DNA of 64,000 nucleotides from positions 39,486 to 103,485 of the forward strand of contig NZ_JAFMVC010000018.1 in the NCBI RefSeq assembly GCF_025499605.1. Direction: 5' to 3'. The stretch is from Carboxylicivirga litoralis. Its GTDB lineage: Bacteria > Bacteroidota > Bacteroidia > Bacteroidales > Marinilabiliaceae. Below the pieces are notes generated by a model, which searched no databases, was not told the origin of the DNA, and saw only the letters and a list, made by a program, of their open reading frames with translations. Below are positions 19,050-27,787 of this stretch, piece after piece (positions within the stretch are counted from its first letter, which is position 1; the number at the start of each line of letters is the position of its first letter). Made by a program: the position numbers and the translations under genes.

Positions 19050-20461
19050 TGGAACTATTGCAGGAAGCGGAAATATTTGCTCAACTTTTGAACGCCAGGG
19101 AAAAGCGACAAGATGACAAGTTGAAGATGATTGCTGATGGCTTTCATTTAGTGTCGTTGCAGCTCAATATCCCTGGTCTTCCGAAGTCAAATGCTCAACT
19201 TTTTGAATTTGTTAAGGAGGTTGATAAAGCTTTTCGCATTTTCCTATTGAGTCATCATCCGAATTGTAAATGGCAAACGAAACAGATTTTAAGCGATGTG
19301 GCTGGCGATGCTGTTCTCTATCTTTTTAAGCAGGAACAAATTGACAAAAATGATTTAAAAGCAATAACCGAGGCGTTTGAAGGCTATTTTAAATTGGGAC
19401 GAATTGTTGATTTGGATGTATTGGCATCCGACGGTCATCCTGTTTCATCCGGAAAAGCAAAAGCCTGTTTTATCTGCCATTATGCTGCTGAAGAATGCAG
19501 AAAGACGAAGCGGCATACGATTGAAGAGGTGAGACAGGCCATGCTTGATGCTATAAATAAGTTTATAGAACAACAGAAGCAGGCAGATTTGGTGAATAAA
19601 GTGGCTTCTTATGCAATTAGTGGTCTTCTGCACGAAGTGGCTTTAAATCCCAAGCCGGGATTGGTTTGCCGGAATTCAGCCGGGGCTCATACCGATATGG
19701 ATTTTATTAGCTTTATTAATTCAATAGCAGCCTTATCGCCGTATTTTATAGAGATTAACAACTTTGCATTGTCTTTTGATGGTGCTGATGTAGCTAAAGC
19801 ATTACCACAAATCAGAACCATTGGCCTTAAAATGGAAGCGGCCATGTATGAGGCAACTGGTGATGTCAATACGCATAAGGGGGCTATTTTTCTGATGGCA
19901 TTGGTTTGTTTTGCTGTTACCAGAGTTGTTAAAAAAAATGGGTGTTTAAAAATCAATGCGTTATCTTCTATTATTCAGCAAATAACGCGTGGTATGGTGC
20001 AAAAGGAATTGTGCCTGGTTGGCAATGATGCAGAATTAACTCATGGTCAGCAGTGTTTTAAGAAATACGGCTTACAGGCGGCCGGAGCCAGGGGAGAAGC
20101 AGAGCAGGGATTGCCAACTGTGCTTCACCACGCTTTACCATTGTTACAGGAGCGGATAAAAAAGCCATTTTCATCATATACAGATGTTGAATTAAATGAA
20201 CTATTGGTGCCTGTTTTGCTGAAGGTTATGTCGCTTAATAACGATACAAATATTCTATTTCGCCACGATGTAAAGGTGCTGGAAGCGATAAAGCAAAAAG
20301 CTGGTCAGGCAAAAGTAGCGTGGGAGAGTGGTGATAAAGAACCTTATTATGACTTGGTGCAATGGTGTAATACTTCAAAAATATCGCCGGGTGGATCGGC
20401 GGATCTATTAGCATTAACTATAACTTTGTGTCATTGTAAGACTGAATTTGCTAAAAAATAG
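19049..20461 (+). CDS. citXG: Fused CitX-CitG: apo-citrate lyase maturation enzyme
   Basis: A 470-residue fusion of two prosthetic-group enzymes. Residues 1 to about 170 match CitX, the transferase that loads CitD: PGLPKSN (42-48), GRIVDLDVL and a CFICHYAAEECRKTKRH stretch. From about 185 to the end it matches CitG, which makes triphosphoribosyl-dephospho-CoA from dephospho-CoA and ATP: NPKPGLVCRNSAGAHTDM and VNTHKG (273-278). The same fusion is known in Haemophilus. It overlaps citF by one base and ends 2 bp before citC. No frameshift separates the halves, so both activities should be present. Confidence 0.93.
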   Translation: MELLQEAEIFAQLLNAREKRQDDKLKMIADGFHLVSLQLNIPGLPKSNAQLFEFVKEVDKAFRIFLLSHHPNCKWQTKQILSDVAGDAVLYLFKQEQIDKNDLKAITEAFEGYFKLGRIVDLDVLASDGHPVSSGKAKACFICHYAAEECRKTKRHTIEEVRQAMLDAINKFIEQQKQADLVNKVASYAISGLLHEVALNPKPGLVCRNSAGAHTDMDFISFINSIAALSPYFIEINNFALSFDGADVAKALPQIRTIGLKMEAAMYEATGDVNTHKGAIFLMALVCFAVTRVVKKNGCLKINALSSIIQQITRGMVQKELCLVGNDAELTHGQQCFKKYGLQAAGARGEAEQGLPTVLHHALPLLQERIKKPFSSYTDVELNELLVPVLLKVMSLNNDTNILFRHDVKVLEAIKQKAGQAKVAWESGDKEPYYDLVQWCNTSKISPGGSADLLALTITLCHCKTEFAKK

Positions 20462-20463
20462 TT

Positions 20464-21540
20464 ATGATTGAGAATTCAGATTTTAGAATTGAAGAGCCGG
20501 ATTTGAGTAGTAAGTTTGATGTGGAGTTGATAAGGCGCTTTTTGTCTCCACTTGGATTTTATTTTGATGAATCAACTGTTGAGTACAGTGTGATTCTTTA
20601 TACTTTAAATGATGATATTGTTGGTGTTGGTTCGTGTCAGGGGAAGATTTTGAAATATGTAGCAGTAGCTCCTCAGTTTCGCGAATCAGGTGCTTTTGCA
20701 CATATTGTTACTCATCTGACAGAGCGCGTAATGAGTCAATATCAACAGGCTTTTGTATTTACCCGTCCTGATAATATCAGTCGTTTCGAAGGTATTGGCT
20801 ATCGTCATATAGCTTCAGCACAGCCTTTAATTTCAGTTCTTGAATTTGGCTATCAGAGTATCGATGATTATAAACAATATTTGCAGTCGATAAAGTACGA
20901 CAAACAAGCAGAGAAAGTGGCAGCCATCGTTATTAATGGGAATCCATATACTTTAGGGCACCAATATTTAATTGAGAAGGCATCAACGGAGAATGACTGG
21001 TTGTATGTTTTTGTTGTGCAGGCCGAAAAATCAACATTTTCGTTTAGCGATCGTTTTGAAATGATTCGTCTGGGAACGCAACATCTGTCGAATATTCAGC
21101 TTGTAAAGGGTGGTGAGTACATTGTTTCGTGCGCAACATTTCCCAATTATTTTCTGAAGAACGAAGCGCCCGACGCCATCACACAAAAACAAGCGGAGTT
21201 AGATATTGAGATTTTTAGTCAACATATAGCGCCTTTATTAGGAATTAATAAAAGATATGTTGGAACGGAAAACTACTGTGCAACTACTGCATTGTATAAT
21301 AAGGCGATGAAAACCATTTTGCCAACGAAAGGTGTGGCGTTTTGTGAGGTGCAGCGATTAGAAACCGGGAAAAAGGACGGTGGTTTTATTAGTGCCAGCA
21401 AAGTGCGCGAGGCTATTAAGGCTCATCAGAGAAGTAAATTAGGTGAACTTCTGCCTGAAACAACCATTTTGTACCTAAAAGACAAATTAGATTTGGATAC
21501 GGTTGAACAGCGCTTAAGGCATACTGCGGTAAGGCACTAA
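20464..21540 (+). CDS. citC: [Citrate (pro-3S)-lyase] ligase
   Basis: This 358-residue enzyme acetylates the prosthetic group of citrate lyase using acetate and ATP, which switches the lyase on. The N-terminal part (about 20-125) is GNAT-like. The C-terminal part is a nucleotidyltransferase with NPYTLGH at 160-166, the T/HxGH ATP-binding motif, and ISASKVREA late in the chain. It is the last gene of the operon, followed by a terminator. Having CitC at the end is the reverse of the usual operon order. Confidence 0.93.
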   Translation: MIENSDFRIEEPDLSSKFDVELIRRFLSPLGFYFDESTVEYSVILYTLNDDIVGVGSCQGKILKYVAVAPQFRESGAFAHIVTHLTERVMSQYQQAFVFTRPDNISRFEGIGYRHIASAQPLISVLEFGYQSIDDYKQYLQSIKYDKQAEKVAAIVINGNPYTLGHQYLIEKASTENDWLYVFVVQAEKSTFSFSDRFEMIRLGTQHLSNIQLVKGGEYIVSCATFPNYFLKNEAPDAITQKQAELDIEIFSQHIAPLLGINKRYVGTENYCATTALYNKAMKTILPTKGVAFCEVQRLETGKKDGGFISASKVREAIKAHQRSKLGELLPETTILYLKDKLDLDTVEQRLRHTAVRH

Positions 21541-21562
21541 AAAAACCGCTTACGCGGTTTTT
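21541..21562. terminator. Bidirectional intrinsic terminator between citC and STAS gene
   Basis: Arms 21541-21549 and 21554-21562 form a perfect 9-bp stem with a 4-nt loop. The stem is A/T-flanked on both sides, so it can stop both the cit operon and the convergent STAS/Hpt transcript. Confidence 0.9.
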
Positions 21563-21571
21563 ATTTTAGTA

Positions 21572-21898
21572 TTATGCTATTTGTTCTTCTGAATCGAAAA
21601 TATCAAAAACCTTATCGAGCTTCATGAGTTTTAATAAGCTCAATACTTCTGCTTTAATACAGCATAATTGAAAAGTACCACCGTTTTGGCGGGCCGTTTT
21701 TAATGCACTAATTAAAGTGCCAATGCCAGTACTATCAATAAAGCTAATGTTAGACAAGTTGAGTATCATTTTAGCACCTTGAGATGATAAAGCAGCTGTT
21801 AAATCAGCTTTTACTTCTGCGGCTACTGTAGCATTTAAACGATTGGTTTCTGCAAGTGAGCCATACTTTATACCATCTTGTTCTTTAACTTGTAGCAT
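21572..21898 (-). CDS. STAS-domain anti-sigma factor antagonist-like protein
   Basis: A 108-residue single STAS domain. The motif FIDSTGIGTL places a phosphorylatable serine at Ser56, like the DSSG motif of SpoIIAA. Such proteins usually bind a GHKL-type kinase and are released or blocked by phosphorylation. It lies 14 bp after the Hpt-domain gene on the same strand. No cognate kinase, phosphatase or sigma factor is adjacent, and the SiaB-like kinase at 8975 is a possible but unproven partner. Confidence 0.87.
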   Translation of the reverse strand: MLQVKEQDGIKYGSLAETNRLNATVAAEVKADLTAALSSQGAKMILNLSNISFIDSTGIGTLISALKTARQNGGTFQLCCIKAEVLSLLKLMKLDKVFDIFDSEEQIA

Positions 21899-21912
21899 AT
21901 TTTTTGGTTTAT

Positions 21913-22368
21913 TTAATTCTCTAAAACCTCCTGTAGCTCAGATAATGCTGATTCACAGGTGTGGTTAAAATGGTTAATTAATTCTTTTACTGAGCTTTCA
22001 TTTTTATTAGCCAACAACCATTCTTTCCGTTCATCAGAATAGCTATCAACACTTTTTTGTATTTGAACAGCTTCTTCGCTGTCAGCTTGCAAGCCGTCCA
22101 ACTTCAAAAGTTTAGCAATCAATTCAAGATTCTTTAAATCCTTATTACCTAACTCTTCCATTCCCATTGACATCACCGATGATTTAGCTTTGTGAGCTAC
22201 AGCAGCAATTTTACTCCAATCTTTAGAGGAAAGAGCTTCATCAAATCCGTCTTTAAATTCAGGAATCTGCTCAATAAAAATACTTATCAATTCTTTAATA
22301 AGGTCATAACTGCCATCTGTAATACTTTCCAGATAACCTAAGTCAATGTGCGAATATGGGTTTGGCAT
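21913..22368 (-). CDS. Hpt-domain phosphotransfer protein
   Basis: A 151-residue helical protein. The motif VAHKAKSSVMSMGM is a histidine phosphotransfer motif with His59 as the likely phospho-acceptor. The first 110 residues fit a four-helix Hpt bundle, and the remainder is a charged helical extension. Hpt proteins relay phosphate between hybrid histidine kinases and response regulators. It is the first gene of a pair with the STAS protein. No receiver-domain protein is encoded within the window, so its partners must lie elsewhere. Confidence 0.82.
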   Translation of the reverse strand: MPNPYSHIDLGYLESITDGSYDLIKELISIFIEQIPEFKDGFDEALSSKDWSKIAAVAHKAKSSVMSMGMEELGNKDLKNLELIAKLLKLDGLQADSEEAVQIQKSVDSYSDERKEWLLANKNESSVKELINHFNHTCESALSELQEVLEN

Positions 22369-22507
22369 ATGTATTATTAATTAATGATGCTCAAATTACA
22401 AATTATTTGGCAAAAGTAACTTTTTTAAACGAATTTATTTATTTGCATTCAAATGTCACAGTGACGAGGTGATATTAGTTAGCTTTTTAAGCCAATAATT
22501 ATCATTT

Positions 22508-22536
22508 TTTGGCAGTTGAATATTTGTTTACATTTG
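22508..22536 (+). promoter_or_regulatory. Candidate gcvT promoter
   Basis: TTTG at 22508-22511 and TACATTTG at 22529-22536 are spaced by 17 bp, fitting the Bacteroidota -33/-7 pattern. The predicted 5' leader is about 75 nt. I see no glycine riboswitch in it. Confidence 0.55.
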
Positions 22537-22617
22537 TTCAATTGCTCACGGTAATATTTGTTACTGTACAACGAAGCAATAATTAACCGAAATAATAAAG
22601 ATTAATAGCGTTATAAA

Positions 22618-23700
22618 ATGAAAAGAACGGCCTTTTACAAGTTTCACGAGTCATTTGGAGCAAAGATTGTTTCCTTTGCAGGTTATGAAATGCCAATTGA
22701 ATATTCAGGTATTAACAACGAACACATGACCGTGCGTAACGGTGTAGGTGTTTTTGATGTGTCGCACATGGGTGAGTTTTGGGTAAAAGGGCCTAAGGCT
22801 TTCGAATTGGTGCAAAAAGTTACTTCTAACGATGTAGCAGCTTTATCTGTTGGACAAGCGCAATATTCATGTTTTCCTAATGGTAAAGGTGGTATTGTTG
22901 ACGATTTACTGGTATACAAATACGAAGAAGAGAAGTATTTATTGGTGGTAAATGCAGCTAATATTGATAAAGATTGGGCCTGGGTGAACGAGCAAAACAC
23001 CATGGGTGCTGAGTTGGAAAATGCCAGTGATGCAATTTCTCAGTTAGCCATTCAGGGACCGAAAGCAGAGGCTGTTCTTCAGAAATTAACTGATATTGAT
23101 TTATCATCAGTGCCATATTATACTTTTACTACAGGAGCCATTGCAGGTGCTGATGATGTGATTATTTCAAACACTGGTTATACTGGTTCAGGAGGCTTCG
23201 AGCTATACATGCACAATGCCGATGCTGAAAAAGTATGGGAGGAAATTTTTAAAGCTGGTGAAGAAGAAGGAATTCTTCCAATTGGTTTAGCTGCCCGTGA
23301 TACTTTACGTTTAGAGAAGGGGTTCTGCCTATATGGTAACGATATTGATGACACAACTTCGTCGATTGAAGCTGGATTAGGTTGGATTACTAAATTCAAT
23401 GACGGCAATAAATTCATTGATAGTGAATACTTGTTAAAGCAGAAAGAGGAAGGCGTTTCGAAACGTCTTAGAGGTTTTGTTTTGGAAGACAGAGGTATTC
23501 CACGTAAGGATTACGAAGTAGTGAATGCAAACGATGAAGTAATAGGTAGAGTTACATCTGGAACTATGTCGCCAATGCTTCAGAAAGGTATCGGTATGGC
23601 TTATATCAACAAAGGGTATACAAAGTTTGATACTGAAATCTTTATCAAAGTTCGTAACCGCAAGTTGAAAGCCAAAGTGGTTAAAATACCTTTTGTATAA
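22618..23700 (+). CDS. gcvT: Aminomethyltransferase (glycine cleavage system T protein)
   Basis: This 360-residue enzyme transfers the methylene unit of glycine to tetrahydrofolate, releasing ammonia from the H-protein-bound intermediate. Family landmarks are present: [12 protein letters not shown] near the N-terminus, [10 protein letters not shown], the Asp-containing GYTGSGGFE, and [19 protein letters not shown]. Length is normal. gcvH and gcvP are not adjacent, so the system is split across the genome. It sits just upstream of serC and serA, also C1/serine genes, but a strong hairpin separates them. Confidence 0.96.
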   Translation: MKRTAFYKFHESFGAKIVSFAGYEMPIEYSGINNEHMTVRNGVGVFDVSHMGEFWVKGPKAFELVQKVTSNDVAALSVGQAQYSCFPNGKGGIVDDLLVYKYEEEKYLLVVNAANIDKDWAWVNEQNTMGAELENASDAISQLAIQGPKAEAVLQKLTDIDLSSVPYYTFTTGAIAGADDVIISNTGYTGSGGFELYMHNADAEKVWEEIFKAGEEEGILPIGLAARDTLRLEKGFCLYGNDIDDTTSSIEAGLGWITKFNDGNKFIDSEYLLKQKEEGVSKRLRGFVLEDRGIPRKDYEVVNANDEVIGRVTSGTMSPMLQKGIGMAYINKGYTKFDTEIFIKVRNRKLKAKVVKIPFV

Positions 23701-23729
23701 TCTTGGTATAAGAAAAACTAATAAATATC

Positions 23730-23763
23730 GAACAAAAATGTGATAATTATCATGTTTTTGTTC
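23730..23763 (+). terminator. Long dyad / terminator-like hairpin after gcvT
   Basis: A 34-bp near-perfect palindrome whose two 17-base halves pair with only two G-U wobbles, centred on GATAATTATC. The right arm carries TTTTTG, so it can act as a terminator on the plus strand and, by symmetry, on the minus strand. Confidence 0.75.
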
Positions 23764-23991
23764 CTCGTTTGAGTGTCGAAGTTAGAGTGTTGATATTTGG
23801 TGACTTAACAATTGAAGTTCATCCGTGTGAATAAAGAATACCATCAAATTTAGATAACTACTGCTTTTAATTTGTAAGCTATATTTTATCTGATTTTGTG
23901 TGCTTTGCACTAGATATTTCATAATTTTATACACTCAAAACATTAATCAAACAAACTAAAGTTAATTAGCAGTATTTAAATTTTTAATAAA

Positions 23992-25062
23992 ATGAAGATT
24001 CACAACTTTTCAGCAGGACCATCAATTTTGCCTGAGTCAACAATTAAAAACTCGGCAGAGGCCGTTTTAAATTTTGCCGGAACTGGCTTGTCTTTGTTAG
24101 AGGTTTCGCACCGTAGCAAAGAGTTTGTTGCTGTTATGGACGAAGCAACAGCTCTATTTAAAGAATTGTTGGACATTCCTGCAGGATACGAAGTGGTTTT
24201 CGTAGGTGGTGGTGCAAGTACACAATTCTGTATGGTTCCTTACAACTTAATGAAATCAAAAGCAGCTTACCTTAACACCGGTACATGGGCAAATAAAGCT
24301 TTAAAAGAAGCTAAAGGTTTTGGTGAGGTTGTAGAGGTTGCATCATCTAAAGATTCAATTTACAACCATATTCCCAAAGGATATGACATTCCTGCTGATG
24401 CAGATTATTTCCACATCACAACCAATAATACTATATATGGTACTGAAATCAAGAAAGATCTTGATGTAAATGTACCTTTAGTAGCTGATATGTCTTCGGA
24501 TATTTTCTCTCGTCCGGTTGATATTTCAAAGTATACTTTAATTTATGGTGGTGCGCAGAAGAACTTAGCACCTGCAGGTGTTACTTTCGCTATTGTTAAA
24601 GAAGATGCTTTAGGAAAAGTTGATCGTCACATTCCAACAATGTTGAACTATAAAACTCACATCGATGGTGGTTCAATGTTTAATACACCTCCGGTATTCC
24701 CGGTGTACTCAGCTCTTCAGACTTTGAAGTGGTTGAAAGAAATGGGTGGTGTGGCTGCAATGGAAAAAATCAACATTGAAAAAGCAGCTGTTCTTTACGA
24801 TGAAATCGATCGTAACCGTTTATTCAAAGCTCCAGTAGCTGATTTAGAAGATCGCTCATTAATGAATATTTGCTTCATCATGAACGATGAATACAAAGAG
24901 CTAGAGAAAGAGTTCTTCGATTTCGCTACAGCACGAGGTATGAGCGGCATAAAAGGTCACCGTTCTGTTGGTGGATTCCGTGCTTCTACATACAACGCAA
25001 TGCCTAAGTCAAGCATCCAGGCATTAGCTGATGCTATGAAGGAATTTGAAGCTAAGCATTAG
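23992..25062 (+). CDS. serC: Phosphoserine aminotransferase
   Basis: This 356-residue PLP enzyme converts 3-phosphohydroxypyruvate and glutamate to phosphoserine. The start [16 protein letters not shown] is canonical, and the Schiff-base lysine is Lys190 in [12 protein letters not shown]. The end [11 protein letters not shown] plus a short helix is typical. It is the first of three serine-related genes (serC, serA, DUF1015), each separated by its own hairpin terminator. Confidence 0.97.
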   Translation: MKIHNFSAGPSILPESTIKNSAEAVLNFAGTGLSLLEVSHRSKEFVAVMDEATALFKELLDIPAGYEVVFVGGGASTQFCMVPYNLMKSKAAYLNTGTWANKALKEAKGFGEVVEVASSKDSIYNHIPKGYDIPADADYFHITTNNTIYGTEIKKDLDVNVPLVADMSSDIFSRPVDISKYTLIYGGAQKNLAPAGVTFAIVKEDALGKVDRHIPTMLNYKTHIDGGSMFNTPPVFPVYSALQTLKWLKEMGGVAAMEKINIEKAAVLYDEIDRNRLFKAPVADLEDRSLMNICFIMNDEYKELEKEFFDFATARGMSGIKGHRSVGGFRASTYNAMPKSSIQALADAMKEFEAKH

Positions 25063-25134
25063 AAAAAAGTTTGTTAGTTAAGAGTCAGAAGGCAGTAGTT
25101 AAATTGTAGCTGCCAAATTCTGATGATAAAATAT

Positions 25135-25163
25135 AAGTAGGCCCTTAGGGGCTTACTTTTTAT
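25135..25163 (+). terminator. Intrinsic terminator between serC and serA
   Basis: Arms 25135-25144 and 25149-25158 form a 10-bp stem with one G-U pair and a 4-nt loop, followed by T-rich sequence. It lies only 24 bp before the serA start, so it could also attenuate read-through into serA. Confidence 0.8.
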
Positions 25164-25186
25164 CACCACTTAAAAAACCAAGAACA

Positions 25187-26110
25187 ATGAAAAAAATATT
25201 AGTTGCTACCGAAAAGCCATTTGCTAAGGCGGCTATTGATCAAATCGCCCCAGTTGTGAAAGAGGCTGGTTACGAATTGGTTCTCCTTGAAAAATATACA
25301 GATAAGTCTGAATTGTTAACAGCAGTGAAGGATGTGTATGCAATGATTGTACGTTCGGATAAAGTTACTCGCGAAGTAATTGATGCTGCTCCTGAATTAA
25401 AAATTGTTGTTCGAGCAGGTGCTGGATATGACAACCTGGATTTAGAAGCTTGTACTGAAAAGGGTATTGTAGCAATGAATACACCAGGTCAAAACTCTAA
25501 CGCAGTAGGTGAGTTAGTGCTTGGAATGATGGTGTTTATGGCCCGCAATGGTTACAACGGAACGGCTGGAACAGAGTTGCGCGGAAAGAAAATCGGTATT
25601 CATGCTTATGGAAATGTTGGTCATTATGTGGCGGATATTGCCAAAGGGTTCGGAATGGAAATTTATGCTTTCGATCCATTCGTAGCGAAGGAGAAAATTG
25701 AAGCAGCAGGCATCAAGCCATTGGAAACAGTTGAAGAACTATATTCAACGTGTGACTATGTATCTTTACACATTCCTGCCAATGAACATACAAAGCAGTC
25801 GATCAACTACGACTTATTAAACAAGATGCCTAAAGGTGGTACTTTGGTTAATACAGCACGTAAAGAAGTGATTCATGAAGAAGAGATTTTAAAGTTAATG
25901 GCAGATCGTCCTGACTTTACTTATATCTCAGACATTGCTCCTGATAACAAAGCTGATTTTGAAGCTAAGTTCGAAGGTCGCTTCTTCTTTACTCCTAAGA
26001 AAATGGGTGCTCAAACAGCTGAAGCCAACATCAATGCCGGTGTTGCTGCTGCTAAGCAAATCATTGGTTTCTTCGAAAATGGCGATGAAACATTCAGAGT
26101 GAATAAATAA
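25187..26110 (+). CDS. serA: D-3-phosphoglycerate dehydrogenase (short type, no ACT domain)
   Basis: A 307-residue D-isomer-specific 2-hydroxyacid dehydrogenase that oxidises 3-phosphoglycerate at the start of serine synthesis. The Rossmann segment is [12 protein letters not shown] (about 137-148), with DPF at the end of the second strand. The substrate arginine is in VNTARKEV (Arg225). The usual TPHIGG catalytic histidine region reads [10 protein letters not shown], so lysine replaces histidine; short PGDHs of Bacteroides and Entamoeba are reported to have this. There is no ACT or ASB domain, so serine feedback of the E. coli type is unlikely. Confidence 0.93.
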   Translation: MKKILVATEKPFAKAAIDQIAPVVKEAGYELVLLEKYTDKSELLTAVKDVYAMIVRSDKVTREVIDAAPELKIVVRAGAGYDNLDLEACTEKGIVAMNTPGQNSNAVGELVLGMMVFMARNGYNGTAGTELRGKKIGIHAYGNVGHYVADIAKGFGMEIYAFDPFVAKEKIEAAGIKPLETVEELYSTCDYVSLHIPANEHTKQSINYDLLNKMPKGGTLVNTARKEVIHEEEILKLMADRPDFTYISDIAPDNKADFEAKFEGRFFFTPKKMGAQTAEANINAGVAAAKQIIGFFENGDETFRVNK

Positions 26111-26156
26111 AATTGCTGTATAGCTTATTAGTTATATAGTAATTTAGTGATATAGA

Positions 26157-26189
26157 AAATAGCAGGGGCGCAAGTAACCTGCTATTTTT
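26157..26189 (+). terminator. Intrinsic terminator of serA
   Basis: Arms 26157-26166 and 26178-26187 form a perfect 10-bp stem with an 11-nt loop and end in a short T-run. The surrounding 308-bp gap (26111-26418) otherwise holds only the DUF1015 upstream region. Confidence 0.85.
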
Positions 26190-26332
26190 CGTTATACGGA
26201 TACCCTCCTTTAAAGCATTGTGCTCGGCAAAGATGTTATTTGTAAATATGCTGTAGGTAATATGTGTTTTATAACAGGAAAAATCATCTTAAGCATTGAC
26301 GAATGTCACAAAATAGCTAAAACAGCTTTCCT

Positions 26333-26340
26333 TACATTTG
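26333..26340 (+). promoter_or_regulatory. Candidate -7 element for the DUF1015 gene
   Basis: TACATTTG matches TAnnTTTG, 78 bp before the ATG at 26419. No good TTTG lies at the expected distance upstream. Confidence 0.35.
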
Positions 26341-26418
26341 CTAGCACTGTTGGTTACCTACAAAAAGTGTAATCATAGCCTAAGTTATTAATAAGTAAAA
26401 CTAACTAAATATCAAGAA

Positions 26419-27675
26419 ATGGCAATTATTAAACCATTCAAAGGCCTAAGACCGCCACAAAACATTTCGCAGGATTTAGCCTGTTTACCATATGATGTTA
26501 TGAACAGCGTCGAAGCTGCACAAATGGCAGAAGGAAAAGATTGTTCATTATTGCATATCACGCGCGCTGAGATTGATTGTCCTGCCGGTACTGATATTCA
26601 CTCCGAAGAAGTGTACGAAAAGTCAGTTTCTAACTTTAAAGCTTTCCAGGAAAAAGGTTGGTTAGTGCAGGATGAAGAGGCAAAATATTATATCTACGCT
26701 CAAACAATGGATGGACGCACACAGTACGGTATTGTTGGAGCTGCTGCTTGCGAAGATTATGCTAATGGCATCATTAAAAAGCATGAGTTGACTCGTCCGG
26801 ACAAAGAAGAAGATCGTATGATTTTAACGCGTTACCTGGATGCTAATATTGAGCCAGTATTCTTTTCATATAAAGCAGTGCCTGAAATTGACGAGATTGT
26901 AGAAAATATCGTTAAGAACCAGGCGGCTGATTACGATTTTACTGCAGAAGATGGTTTTGGTCACCACTTGTGGGCCATAAACGATGCAGACACCAACAAG
27001 CGTTTAGAAGAGTTGTTTGAAACTAAAGTGCCTGCAACTTATGTGGCCGATGGTCACCACCGTACAGCTGCTGCTGCGCGTATTGGTGATGAAAAAAGCG
27101 GTCAGAACGCAAATCACACCGGCGATGAAGAATACAACTTCTTTATGGCTGTTCACTTCCCAGACAATCAGTTGAAAATTATTGACTACAACCGCGCTGT
27201 GAAAGATTTGAATGGATTAACTCCTGACGAATTGTTAGGGAAGTTGAACGAGGTATTTGAGGTTGAATGCATGGGAGAGGGTGAGTATCGTCCTGCTCAA
27301 TTACATGAGTTCAGCATGTACTTAGAAGGTCAATGGTATAAGTTAAATGCTAAAGAAGGAACTTACGACGATAATGACCCAATTGGTGTATTAGATGTGA
27401 CAATTCTTTCTAACCATGTGTTGGATAAAATGTTAGGAATTGAAGATTTACGTCGTTCAACACGTATTGATTTTATCGGTGGTATTCGTGGCTTAGGCGA
27501 GTTGAAGAAGCGCGTGGACTCAGGTGATATGAAAATAGCTTTTGCTTTGTATCCTGTTTCTATGCAGCAGTTAATCGATATTGCTGATACTGGTAACATT
27601 ATGCCTCCAAAAACAACTTGGTTTGAGCCTAAGTTGCGTTCGGGCTTAGTTATTCATAAATTAGAATCTAAATAG
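26419..27675 (+). CDS. DUF1015 family protein (COG4198), serine-cluster associated
   Basis: A 418-residue cytoplasmic protein of the conserved DUF1015 family. Landmarks are IKPFKGLRP at the N-terminus, PYDVM, KKHELTRPDKEEDR (120-133) and ADGHHRTAAAAR with the DGHHR motif at 211-215. The DGHHR motif resembles the phosphate-binding GxxR-type loop of ParB/sulfiredoxin-fold enzymes, some of which are serine kinases; that comparison is from memory and is weak. It follows serC and serA, and serB (phosphoserine phosphatase) is absent from the cluster, so a serine or phosphoserine role is a reasonable hypothesis. No biochemical function can be assigned from sequence alone. Confidence 0.88.
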   Translation: MAIIKPFKGLRPPQNISQDLACLPYDVMNSVEAAQMAEGKDCSLLHITRAEIDCPAGTDIHSEEVYEKSVSNFKAFQEKGWLVQDEEAKYYIYAQTMDGRTQYGIVGAAACEDYANGIIKKHELTRPDKEEDRMILTRYLDANIEPVFFSYKAVPEIDEIVENIVKNQAADYDFTAEDGFGHHLWAINDADTNKRLEELFETKVPATYVADGHHRTAAAARIGDEKSGQNANHTGDEEYNFFMAVHFPDNQLKIIDYNRAVKDLNGLTPDELLGKLNEVFEVECMGEGEYRPAQLHEFSMYLEGQWYKLNAKEGTYDDNDPIGVLDVTILSNHVLDKMLGIEDLRRSTRIDFIGGIRGLGELKKRVDSGDMKIAFALYPVSMQQLIDIADTGNIMPPKTTWFEPKLRSGLVIHKLESK

Positions 27676-27712
27676 TCTTTACCAAAAATTCAGACTAACT
27701 AAATATCCGTTT

Positions 27713-27740
27713 AAGCCCCCTTTCAGCAGGGGGCTTTTTT
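27713..27740 (+). terminator. Intrinsic terminator of the DUF1015 gene
   Basis: Arms 27713-27721 and 27728-27736 form a 9-bp GC-rich stem with a 6-nt loop, followed by T's to 27740. Confidence 0.93.
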
Positions 27741-27768
27741 GTACACTGAGCTTTGTTAAGTAAATTTG
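27738..27768 (+). promoter_or_regulatory. Promoter of the YggS-family gene
   Basis: TTTG at 27738-27741 and TAAATTTG at 27761-27768 are separated by exactly 19 bp, an excellent match to the Bacteroidota consensus. The -33 box is the end of the preceding terminator's T-run. The leader to the ATG at 27788 is about 15 nt. Confidence 0.7.
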
Positions 27769-27787
27769 TATTTTTAAAAATATAACG

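Noticed and set aside
22369..22617. Glycine riboswitch upstream of gcvT
   Set aside because: I looked for the paired-helix consensus in this leader and saw none.
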